The notes under the pieces are model-generated. The model was not told where the DNA came from. It searched no databases and saw nothing but the letters and a program-made list of their open reading frames with translations. 64,000 nt of DNA, from positions 1 to 64,000 of the forward strand of contig JBDOMT010000064.1 of assembly GCA_039831705.1 (NCBI GenBank), read 5' to 3'. Of this stretch, positions 25,489 through 33,740 are shown piece by piece. Each line of letters opens with the position of its first letter. The first letter of the stretch is position 1. Both the position numbers and the translations under genes were made by a program. The DNA is from JAJRWS01 sp039831705. Its GTDB lineage: Bacteria; Planctomycetota; Planctomycetia; Pirellulales; Lacipirellulaceae.

Positions 25489-27228
25489 ATGGCTAATCAA
25501 GCGAGTCAAGGCACGGATAGCGATGCGGTAATACCAGAAATGCGTGTAGACACAGCCCATCCAACTGGGCTGACTGTAACTGGGCCGACTACTGGCAACG
25601 CCTCAAAATCCACCAGTCCTGCCACTGTGGAAGTGGCTCAGCAGACCTTGGTGGAGCCCGATTCGTCCGTGGTCCAACAGGATCAGGCTGAGGAGCCTTC
25701 ACAGGCCCCCATCACGACATCATCAGCGGTTGTGGCTCAGCATGCGGAGGATCTTGCCGACCAATTGCAGGACCGGCTTGCGGGACTGGATCGACGTGAG
25801 TCACAGATCAACTCACAAGAAGCGGAGTTTGATTCCCGCATTCGAAATGCTCGTTTGTGGTTGGAGGAACGTGAAACGGCACTCGATGAACGGGAACAGA
25901 AGCTCGAACAACAGGTTGAGGGTTTGGAACTGCGTATCAAAGATTTCGATCAACGGCTGGCGGAGTCTCAGTTAGATGATCGTGAACAGGAGTTGAAGCT
26001 ACGTAGTCAAAGGCTGCAGGAAAAAGAATTAGCCATTACCGAACTCCAGGTCAATTTGGAAGTAACCCAGCGAGAAATTGATACCAAAAACAATGCGTTG
26101 GACATGCAAATTGCCATGTCACAGACCAAGCAGGAAGAGTTAGACCAAGCGCGTGAAACCATCGAGACTCGACAGCGAGAACTCGATTCCAGGGAAGCTG
26201 TTATTTACCAGGAGCACGAAAATCTTACTGCCAGTCAGTTAAAAAATCAAGAACGCGAAGCCGCCAGCATTGCAACCTGTGAGCAAATGAACGAGCGCAA
26301 TAATCGGCTCAGTGAGTGGGAACAGGAATTGGGTGGCCAGGCGAGTGAAATTCAGTGGTTGTGTGCAGAGCAAAACCAAACGACTCAACAATTGGATCGC
26401 CGTGAAGCTGGGTTGAACGAAAGAGAGCGAGGTTTGAAGTTTCGCAGCCGTGAAATTCAAACAGCCTTGGAACGGTTTGAGCGTTTGGGAATTGTTGAAG
26501 AGAAAATGGCGGAACTTGATGAGCAGGCTGCCACCTACGAGATGCGCTCTATCTACCTCGATCAGGCAGAGGCCCTCTTGGCAGAACAGCAAACGGAATT
26601 GGTGGAGGGTCGTAGAAAACTCGATTCTGATCTGACTCATTTCAAGGCGGATATGTTGCGTGAGCGAAAATCGTGGACCGAGCAGTGTCAACAAACAGCG
26701 GCCCAGGAGGATCAGCGACAAAAACAATTGGATCGTCGTGAGGCTGAGTTGGATCAGCGCCAGGCTGCCCTGGATAGCTTGCAAGAGGAATTGAGCGAGT
26801 CGCAACGTGAGGTATTGGAGATGCGGCTTGCGACTGAGGAAATTTGGCTACAGTTGCAAGGTGTGTTAGCACCGGCGTCTCTGTCTCGATCAGTGGCTCA
26901 AATACGTACTCGATTGGCGGATCATTTCAAACTTTCGGTTGAGAGTATTACCTCGCGCCGGCAAGAGTTAGAAACTATTCGAAACGAATTGGCCAACCAG
27001 CACAATCAGCTACAGCAGCGACGTGACGAGCTTCAACGTTGGCTTGAGTGCCGAGAGCAGGATTTGGAACAGCAGGCCGCTCGGATGGTGGCACGCGAGC
27101 AGGAATTGAACCGCCAACAGAAGCATTACGAGTTGCAAGAACGGAACTGGTTGGAACAACGCAACGAGTATCAGGAAGAGATACGCCGGTTGCTAGAAAA
27201 AATTCGCACCGAAGCCAGGATGGCGTAG
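25489..27228 (+). CDS. Long coiled-coil protein of unknown function
   Basis: 579-aa protein. After a low-complexity N-terminus of about 80 residues it is an almost unbroken coiled coil rich in Gln, Glu, Arg and Leu. A unit of the form LDRREAxLxxREQxLxxR recurs many times (for example near residues 99, 120, 300 and 400). One helix break with a different composition occurs near residue 460 (LQGVLAPASLSRSVAQIRTR). No signal peptide and no membrane segment. The pattern suggests a structural, filament-forming or scaffolding role; no family can be named. Confidence 0.8.
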   Translation: MANQASQGTDSDAVIPEMRVDTAHPTGLTVTGPTTGNASKSTSPATVEVAQQTLVEPDSSVVQQDQAEEPSQAPITTSSAVVAQHAEDLADQLQDRLAGLDRRESQINSQEAEFDSRIRNARLWLEERETALDEREQKLEQQVEGLELRIKDFDQRLAESQLDDREQELKLRSQRLQEKELAITELQVNLEVTQREIDTKNNALDMQIAMSQTKQEELDQARETIETRQRELDSREAVIYQEHENLTASQLKNQEREAASIATCEQMNERNNRLSEWEQELGGQASEIQWLCAEQNQTTQQLDRREAGLNERERGLKFRSREIQTALERFERLGIVEEKMAELDEQAATYEMRSIYLDQAEALLAEQQTELVEGRRKLDSDLTHFKADMLRERKSWTEQCQQTAAQEDQRQKQLDRREAELDQRQAALDSLQEELSESQREVLEMRLATEEIWLQLQGVLAPASLSRSVAQIRTRLADHFKLSVESITSRRQELETIRNELANQHNQLQQRRDELQRWLECREQDLEQQAARMVAREQELNRQQKHYELQERNWLEQRNEYQEEIRRLLEKIRTEARMA

Positions 27229-27448
27229 GGTTGTTGCGGCTAACCAAACTTTTCGGAGCAGTGTTTCTACAGGCAAGCCAAACTTTTCGGGTGGTTGGGA
27301 GGCATTGGTGTAGGGGTTGAGTTTGCTTGGTACTCCGAGGGCCGAAAAGATTTGTTTGCCTGGAGGGCATTCGCCACAGTAGGTGCGCTGATTGCCTGTT
27401 GCAGATATTGCCTATGATTGGCTTTTCCGCGTTTAGTCCTCAGTCTTC

Positions 27449-27497
27449 AACACTCAACACTCATCACTCATCACTCATCACTCATCACTCATCACTC
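27449..27497. repeat. Heptameric tract (AACACTC)2(ATCACTC)5
   Basis: Seven 7-base units lie between two convergent genes. The last units overlap the 3' end of the glycine-rich gene, so that gene's stop codon (27492-27494) is inside the tract. A partial eighth unit follows. Confidence 0.93.
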
Positions 27498-28445
27498 ATC
27501 ACGAGTAGGGTCGTTGCCGCCGTACTCGTCAACTTCTTCTTCAGCAGGTTCTTCCGCCAGGCTGGGAGTCAATTCGCTGCGCTCGATCGTTTGCCCAGCG
27601 GTGAGGTGCCGGGCCCGATTGGCGATGTTCATGGCAGCGCGGATTTCCTGAGAACTGAAGTAAGGGTTGCGGACGAAGTTTCGTGCGGTGCCCGTTAATT
27701 TGGCAGCCAGCTCTTGCCAGCTTACGTCACTATTGAGATGCCAGACGGCCGCTTGGGCCGCGCTGCGAGGCAATTCGCCACGTGCAAATGCCTTAACCAC
27801 TTCGATCACGGCAGGCCGGTCGATATGTTGTTCAATCGGGCGAATCGCATACGGCTTGATAGAGGATGGATCACGCAGGCCATGGTTGAGACAGAGCAGA
27901 GGCAAGTCAATGCGTCCGACTTTTTCAGGGGCGATATTAAATTGGCCACCACCACCGCCCATACCGCCGCCACCCATACCGCCGCCACCCATACCGCCGC
28001 CGCCACCCACGCTTTGTTGACCGCCACCGCCACCGCCACCGCCGCCGCCTAAGCCGCCACCGCCGCCGCCACCACCAAAACCGCCTTGGGCAAGCACGGG
28101 AACGCCGATAAACGCATCGGGTAGTTGCACGTTAATTGGTTTTTTGGTCTTGTTCGCCAAGACAAGGCGGCCTTTGGAACTGCTGCGGGCAATAAATTTG
28201 GCTTCCACCAAGCCGTCTTCCATGGCTTGAAAGAGATCGATGGCACTAGGGCGGTCGATACCAGCCAAAGCGGCCGCTTCAGAGCGAGACGCCAATTGAG
28301 GTCGAGAGACCAATTTGGCTTCGGCGGCCATTGCCTTGTTGGAAAAACAGTTGGAAAAACCGTCGGTCAAACCCATCATGAGAGCGCCACTGCCTGACCC
28401 GCAGAGCATCATTACCACAACCAAGCGTTTAGTATTGGATATCAT
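27492..28445 (-). CDS. Glycine-rich exported protein of unknown function
   Basis: Protein of 317 aa. An N-terminal signal-type segment (KRLVVVMMLCGSGSGALMMG) is followed by SRSEAAALAGIDRPSAIDLFQAMEDGLVEAKFI and a segment ending PDAFIGVPVLAQG. A central run of about 60 residues is almost pure Gly with MGGGG repeats. The C-terminal half (LPLLCLNHGLRDPSSIKPY, EVVKAFARGELPRSAAQAAVWHLNSDVSW) looks globular and resembles planctomycete hypothetical proteins. The ATG at 28445 is preferred to an upstream alternative start because it begins the signal segment. Function unknown. Confidence 0.75.
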   Translation of the reverse strand: MISNTKRLVVVMMLCGSGSGALMMGLTDGFSNCFSNKAMAAEAKLVSRPQLASRSEAAALAGIDRPSAIDLFQAMEDGLVEAKFIARSSSKGRLVLANKTKKPINVQLPDAFIGVPVLAQGGFGGGGGGGGLGGGGGGGGGGQQSVGGGGGMGGGGMGGGGMGGGGGQFNIAPEKVGRIDLPLLCLNHGLRDPSSIKPYAIRPIEQHIDRPAVIEVVKAFARGELPRSAAQAAVWHLNSDVSWQELAAKLTGTARNFVRNPYFSSQEIRAAMNIANRARHLTAGQTIERSELTPSLAEEPAEEEVDEYGGNDPTRDE

Positions 28446-28887
28446 CTCGTGTTCCGTTGGCTTACGTGTTGCGTATTGAGCAAACTTGTTTTCACCCCGC
28501 AGAGCCCGCCAATCGGCAGTGGGGCGACACCTCCAGCATAAGCACACGGGCCGAAAAAGCCAAGAAAAACACGGGAATAACTTGGGGATTTACTTCCATA
28601 GCACTCCTCCTCTCGCTGACAATAAGAAATGGACGCCCGACTCTATGAAATTTCCGGGCTCGTCTTCAAAACACCCTAACCAATGGACTTTTAGTTCGGA
28701 TTTTGCATTTTTGCCCACAAAAATATGCAGATTGACACAAGTGATTGCCATTCCGAAAATATTTACTGGAAATAGGGGACCATTGTGCAAACCCTGAACT
28801 TGGCCGATACAATCCGTATAACCCGCTCGGGAATTCTCCGCTTACTCCATCAGACGATGCTTGTGCGTGCAATAATTGTGAAACTCT
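28446..28887. other. Divergent intergenic region
   Basis: 442 bases between divergently transcribed genes. It must contain promoters for both, but no clear -35/-10 pair or operator stands out, and the short frames that cross it show no family features. The sequence is AT-richer than its surroundings near 28680-28780. Confidence 0.4.
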
Positions 28888-31176
28888 TTGTCTGCAGCGA
28901 GACGCACCGTGCCTCCATCCACATCCGCTACAACCGCCGAACCTTTACCATCTTCCCTGCCGAAACGTAGGAAGTGGATTGTTTCCTCTTGGTGGGATCT
29001 GGCCTTTGTGGTGATCACGCCCTTGGCCATCGTGCCATTGGTACTGATATTGTCTCGTCAATGGTTCACTCCAGAGCAAATCGCTCTTGCCGCCATATCG
29101 TTTGCCTCGCTGGGACACCATCTGCCTGGATTTATGCGGGCCTATGGCGATCGGAGCCTTTTTGCCCGTCATCGGTGGCGGTTCCTGCTGGCTCCACCAC
29201 TGATATTTGCAGTAGCCTTGTTGTTTACGCCTCCGCGAATGGTGGTTGAAACACTCGGCCTGTCATGGCAGCACCTGCACGGTTTGGAATTGGTGCTGCT
29301 GATATGGGGAACCTGGCATGGCCTGATGCAGACCTTTGGCTTTATGCGGATTTACGATATTCGCCAGAGCCGCAATGATCCACGTACCGCGCGTCTCGAT
29401 TTTTGGCTCTGTCTTACTCTTTTTACTGCCGGAGTGGTCTTTAGCGACGCACGCTGTTATGGCGTTGCCACCGCTGTGTGGCAGGCAGGCTTACCAATCT
29501 TTGATCGTTCCTGGTTGGTAGGTCTACGTTGGGTAGTTGGTTGCGGGGCAGTGGTGGTACTGTTGGCCTACGCGACCGACCTGTTGCGCATTTGGCGACA
29601 GGGTGAGTCAATCAGTTGGATCAAATTGTTATTGGTTGGGACGACTGGATGGTTTTATTGGTACACGGGGCGACTCTCTACCAATCTGTTGATTGGGCTG
29701 GCGATGTTTGAGATTTACCATGCGACTCAGTACAACGCGATCGTCTGGATTTACAATCGGAAGCAGTTTGAGCGCATAGGCGACCGGTTTGGCCCCTTGG
29801 GATTCCTTTTCCGCGGTCGGTGGGCGATGCTAGGGCTCTATTTGGCCGCGATGGGGACCTATGGATTGATTCGCTTTTTTTCCGGTGGTGTGAATGGCCC
29901 TATCTACTGGGGGCATCGAGTTGACGTGTATCAGTGGTTGATGGCGATTTTCGTCACTTCTTCGGCCCTGCATTTCTATTTCGATGGATTCATCTGGAAA
30001 GTGAGTGATCGCTCCACACAGCAGAATTTGGCTGAGTTAACGGGCAACACGGCCCATTGGGATCGACTGGTGCCCGGTTTGAGTCATGCAGCCAAGTGGA
30101 TGGTGCTGCTGCTGATTGTTGCCAGTCTGTTACTTGTCGAAATCCGAAATCAGAACCAGTCGGTGGCTCGTGAGGCAGAGATGCCCCGGGCATTGATCGC
30201 TTTGGTCCCTGATGTACCCGAGTGTCAGACATTGGCTAGCCAGCTTGCATTGGATCGGGGAGATACTCAGGAAGCGGTACGAATTGCACGGAAGGGTTTT
30301 GCTTTACGACCTCGATCGCATCAGTCTCATGCCAATTTGGCACTTGTATTGGCAGCCGCCGCCCGTTACGAGGAGGCACGTGATTTATTGGCCCAGGCTA
30401 TCCGGTTGGCACCTGATCAGTGGAACTATCATGCCGATCTGGGAGAAACTTATCAGAAACTGGGACAGTTTTCCGAGGCTGAGGCCGAGTTTCGCTATGC
30501 ACTTCAATTGCAGCCGGAGTTGGAACATCCCCATTTGCTCCTGGCGGACTTCTATCTACGTCAAGGCCAAACCGAGCAGGCATTGATCGAGGCAGCCCGG
30601 CTAGTGAAGCAGTACCCCAATTCGTGGCAAAGCCAGTTGATTTGGGGGGTTGCGCTGAGAGTTGCAGGGCGTTTCGAAGAGGCACTCGAGCCCTTGAAAT
30701 GGGTTGCCCAGAAACAACCTGATACGAAAACGCTCTACCAGTACGGTCTGGCTCTCATGCAAGCTGGCCAGAGTGATCTGGCGATTGCTCCCTTATTGAA
30801 AGTCATCCAACTCAGCTCTCAACATGCCGATGCGTTGTTTCAATTGGGCACCGCCTATTACACACTGCAAAAATGGTCTGCGGCCATCGATGCCTGGCAA
30901 CGCTGCAAACGCGTGCGACCTGAGCGGATCGAAACCTACATCAACTTAGGCGCCGCCCAAACTCAAGCAGGCAGTCAACGTGAAGCGCTCGAAACTTATC
31001 GACAGGGCTTGAAGCAACATGCCGACTCTCCCGATTTGAACTACAACTTGGGAATCCTGTTGTGGCAAGCAGGCCAAGTCACACAAGGCCAGTCGCTGGT
31101 CCGCCATTCGGCCGAACTGGGCATGGTGTTACCTGCAGAAGTCCGTGCGGCGATGGCTGCGGCTGAACGGCAGTAA
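28888..31176 (+). CDS. Polytopic membrane protein with C-terminal TPR repeats
   Basis: 762-aa protein. Residues about 30-420 hold some ten hydrophobic segments; the C-terminal part (about 430-750) is a run of TPR units (RSHQSHANLALVLAAAARYEEA, DQWNYHADLGETYQKLGQFSEA, ADALFQLGTAYYTLQKWSAA). Several membrane-adjacent His motifs are conspicuous: LGHHLPGFMRAYGD, TWHGLMQTFGFMRIYD, MFEIYHATQYNA and LHFYFDGFIWKVSD, a pattern that could bind metal. No ATG is available near the N-terminus; TTG at 28888 or GTG at 28909 are the likely starts. Function unknown. Confidence 0.75.
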   Translation: MSAARRTVPPSTSATTAEPLPSSLPKRRKWIVSSWWDLAFVVITPLAIVPLVLILSRQWFTPEQIALAAISFASLGHHLPGFMRAYGDRSLFARHRWRFLLAPPLIFAVALLFTPPRMVVETLGLSWQHLHGLELVLLIWGTWHGLMQTFGFMRIYDIRQSRNDPRTARLDFWLCLTLFTAGVVFSDARCYGVATAVWQAGLPIFDRSWLVGLRWVVGCGAVVVLLAYATDLLRIWRQGESISWIKLLLVGTTGWFYWYTGRLSTNLLIGLAMFEIYHATQYNAIVWIYNRKQFERIGDRFGPLGFLFRGRWAMLGLYLAAMGTYGLIRFFSGGVNGPIYWGHRVDVYQWLMAIFVTSSALHFYFDGFIWKVSDRSTQQNLAELTGNTAHWDRLVPGLSHAAKWMVLLLIVASLLLVEIRNQNQSVAREAEMPRALIALVPDVPECQTLASQLALDRGDTQEAVRIARKGFALRPRSHQSHANLALVLAAAARYEEARDLLAQAIRLAPDQWNYHADLGETYQKLGQFSEAEAEFRYALQLQPELEHPHLLLADFYLRQGQTEQALIEAARLVKQYPNSWQSQLIWGVALRVAGRFEEALEPLKWVAQKQPDTKTLYQYGLALMQAGQSDLAIAPLLKVIQLSSQHADALFQLGTAYYTLQKWSAAIDAWQRCKRVRPERIETYINLGAAQTQAGSQREALETYRQGLKQHADSPDLNYNLGILLWQAGQVTQGQSLVRHSAELGMVLPAEVRAAMAAAERQ

Positions 31177-31235
31177 AAAGGGTACCGCCGGCCAATGAAT
31201 CCGATGTGAGTTAGCCTTGAAAGTATGGAAAATGG

Positions 31236-31427
31236 GTGGCACCGACACTTGTCCGCAAACCGCCTTGCCATTGATAGGAATTTATTCGGACACGTGTCGG
31301 TGTCGCTTGCGACAAGAGGTCAAGCGGTGTCCTTGAGTGGTATGCCTCCTGTGCGGTGCATACCGACAATCGTTCGAAAAAGACCTGCTCAGTGGTAACG
31401 TCAACCCCGAACGACTGTCGGTGCCAC
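31236..31427. repeat. Nested inverted repeats between convergent genes
   Basis: GGCACCGACACTTGTCC (31238-31254) pairs with 31288-31304 with two mismatches, and the outer 12 bases GTGGCACCGACA (31236-31247) pair perfectly with 31416-31427. The element fills most of the 334-base gap between the convergent TPR and transporter genes. It may be a mobile palindrome or a bidirectional terminator region; no T tract was seen. Confidence 0.7.
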
Positions 31428-31510
31428 TCGCGTGTGCGAACCCTGGGCTACGAGGACTTAACGCCTTCGGCGTGAGGCATGCGAAACACTGCTTCCGGCA
31501 CCTGTAGACT

Positions 31511-33562
31511 CTAAGCCCACTGGGTTTCCTCTTCTTCGGGTTCCTCTTCGGAGTCCAAAGCGGCCAGGTGTTCGGCTGAGAAGTAGCGTCCGGCCCACAA
31601 GCGAATGGGTACCAACAGCAGGACAAAGATGGGAAATAGAATTCCCAAAGGCGAGAGCTCGACAATTCCCAGCACAAACAGGCAGGCCAGTTGCAGCAGT
31701 GTATACAGGTGAATCGTTTTTAGTGGAACCTGACGAATGTAGTGCGATGTCGGGTAGAGTGAAGGATCCATCAACCACAGTCGGATCCGTTCGAAGAACT
31801 GGTTTCCTGCCATGGAGACCACGCCCATGAACAGAAACAGTCCGTAGAGTACCGCCATGGGAATTGTCTTCAATAGGGGCAAAGCGAATAGGGATAGTCC
31901 AATAAGCAGATGAATCACCAGTCCGGTGACACGGGTTTCGCGGACATGTAACACGCGTTCGCGCGATTCACCATTGCCGACCATGATTGATTCCACTGTC
32001 GCCAGACTGCGTACATGGTTGAGTGAACGCACGGTGGCGGCTACCAGCCAAGGCAATCCAAACAATGAGCAGGCTGCGATCAGCACACCCATCACTGCCA
32101 GGTCGATATGATAGGCTGGCCCCTTTTGCAACTTATGGTCCGGACTGTTGATTAGCCTCGCAGTAATATTCTGATCCAGATAAACGAGCACTGTCGCCAA
32201 AATTGCCGGACCGATGGAAGCGAACCAAACCCAGCGAGGCGTGATAAAAATATCCAACAACCATGAGCGTTCTATCGTCGGCTGGATTGCATCGGGTGCG
32301 GGCAGTGAGGTGGTGCGAACATCGTGAAACCATGTCACGGCGACCAGCGTCATCGCTCCCATCGCGATGGTAGGGCCAAAGTCGGCAAGGAATTCACGGA
32401 AATGAGATTGCAAATAGCGACTGCGGCGAAATCGGGAGAGCCAATAGGCACCGAAAAACGTGCCCATCGCCAGGATCAATGGTACCAATGCGCGATCGTG
32501 GCTGATACGTTCATTGGCGTAGACGCCGGTGACGATGTGCACCATTGCTTCCATGGCTGCGTAGATGAAGATAATCGAGATCAATGCTGCGAAGATCTCG
32601 TCAGTGAATCGGGTGAAATATCTTACCAGGCAGCTTGCATCGGTGATGGCCAGTAAGATCAAAAAGAGTCCTGTCCATAAGCCAACCCAAGCGCGAGCTT
32701 CCAGAAAAACACTTTCCAAATTAAGTTGTCCGCAGAGTACGTACAGTAGCCATGTATAGATTAATAGCGGTCCGGTACCGCCTAGAATGATCAGTGGCTG
32801 GCCTGAGAATAGTGCATACGTTACACCACACAGGGCCGATCCGATAATCATCTCCACGGCGCCGATGTGATTGCCTGTCAGTTCAGCCATGATGCCGCCG
32901 AATGTGACGGCTGGCGCCAGGCAGGCGAAAAATAAAAACATTGTCGACGCAATGCTCTTTACGTGCATTCCGTCAGTGAAGTCACTGAGGTAACAGGGCA
33001 GCCGGCGTGCGATATCCTGTTGCAACCCGCCGAATAGTTTGCCTGTGTAAGTCAGGCCTTCGACCTCTTGATCGGCAACCACCGGTTGCGGTGAGGTGCG
33101 TTCGGTGAATCGGTCCAGAGCCGTCAGTAGATCGTCGTTTGAGCGAGCTCCGCCTGCTTCATAACGGAATTCATCATCCGACATGAGCCGGGCAACGCCC
33201 GCCAGTGTATCCAGGTGTCGGACGGCGGAATCGGGCGGTCCCAGCAGGAAGAACAGAAATCGGGTGGGGATTCCGTCGGGTGCTCCCATGTTCACCGGAT
33301 GAGTGAGCCGAACGAACAGGACCATCTGCTGCTCGATTCCATCGAGATAGGCGTGAGGGATCGCTACCGCATGACCGATTGCAGTCGGTGCTTCTCGTTC
33401 ACGCTGCAGCAGTGCCGATGCAACTTGATCTGCCGAGTGTTCCTGTAAAAATCCACTGGAGACCAAATGACGGACCGTCTTGCGGATGGCCGAAGTCATG
33501 TCGGGAGCAGTGAGATTTAGGACCACATGGCCCTGCTCGATGGCGTTTTTTAGCTGTTGCAT
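31511..33562 (-). CDS. SLC4-type anion transporter with N-terminal PTS EIIA domain
   Basis: 683-aa fusion. Residues about 1-155 match PTS EIIA of the mannitol/fructose type, including GHAVAIPHAYLDG with His70 in the position of the phosphorylated His. Residues about 175-650 match the SLC4/band 3 family (GKLFGGLQQDIARRLPCYLSDF, SGQPLIILGGTGPLLIY, DEIFAALISIIFIYAAMEA, ARLINSPDHKL-like text, NQFFERIRLWLMDPS). It probably moves bicarbonate or another anion across the inner membrane. Eukaryotic band 3 also has an EIIA-like cytoplasmic domain but without an active His. Monocistronic; the 178-base gap to the next gene shows nothing clear. Confidence 0.88.
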   Translation of the reverse strand: MQQLKNAIEQGHVVLNLTAPDMTSAIRKTVRHLVSSGFLQEHSADQVASALLQREREAPTAIGHAVAIPHAYLDGIEQQMVLFVRLTHPVNMGAPDGIPTRFLFFLLGPPDSAVRHLDTLAGVARLMSDDEFRYEAGGARSNDDLLTALDRFTERTSPQPVVADQEVEGLTYTGKLFGGLQQDIARRLPCYLSDFTDGMHVKSIASTMFLFFACLAPAVTFGGIMAELTGNHIGAVEMIIGSALCGVTYALFSGQPLIILGGTGPLLIYTWLLYVLCGQLNLESVFLEARAWVGLWTGLFLILLAITDASCLVRYFTRFTDEIFAALISIIFIYAAMEAMVHIVTGVYANERISHDRALVPLILAMGTFFGAYWLSRFRRSRYLQSHFREFLADFGPTIAMGAMTLVAVTWFHDVRTTSLPAPDAIQPTIERSWLLDIFITPRWVWFASIGPAILATVLVYLDQNITARLINSPDHKLQKGPAYHIDLAVMGVLIAACSLFGLPWLVAATVRSLNHVRSLATVESIMVGNGESRERVLHVRETRVTGLVIHLLIGLSLFALPLLKTIPMAVLYGLFLFMGVVSMAGNQFFERIRLWLMDPSLYPTSHYIRQVPLKTIHLYTLLQLACLFVLGIVELSPLGILFPIFVLLLVPIRLWAGRYFSAEHLAALDSEEEPEEEETQWA

Positions 33563-33740
33563 AAGAGTAGACGCAGCTTAGAGTTGGTGAGTATCCTCAG
33601 CACCTTCTGTATCGGGTTCTGTCGGAGGTATGTCGATGATCGTACAGGATGTTGAAATTTTCATAAGCCAATAAGCCGTAGAGTTTTACGACATTTTGAG
33701 AATTATGTCAAAACCGGATTCCATCAAAAGGGGCCATCCA

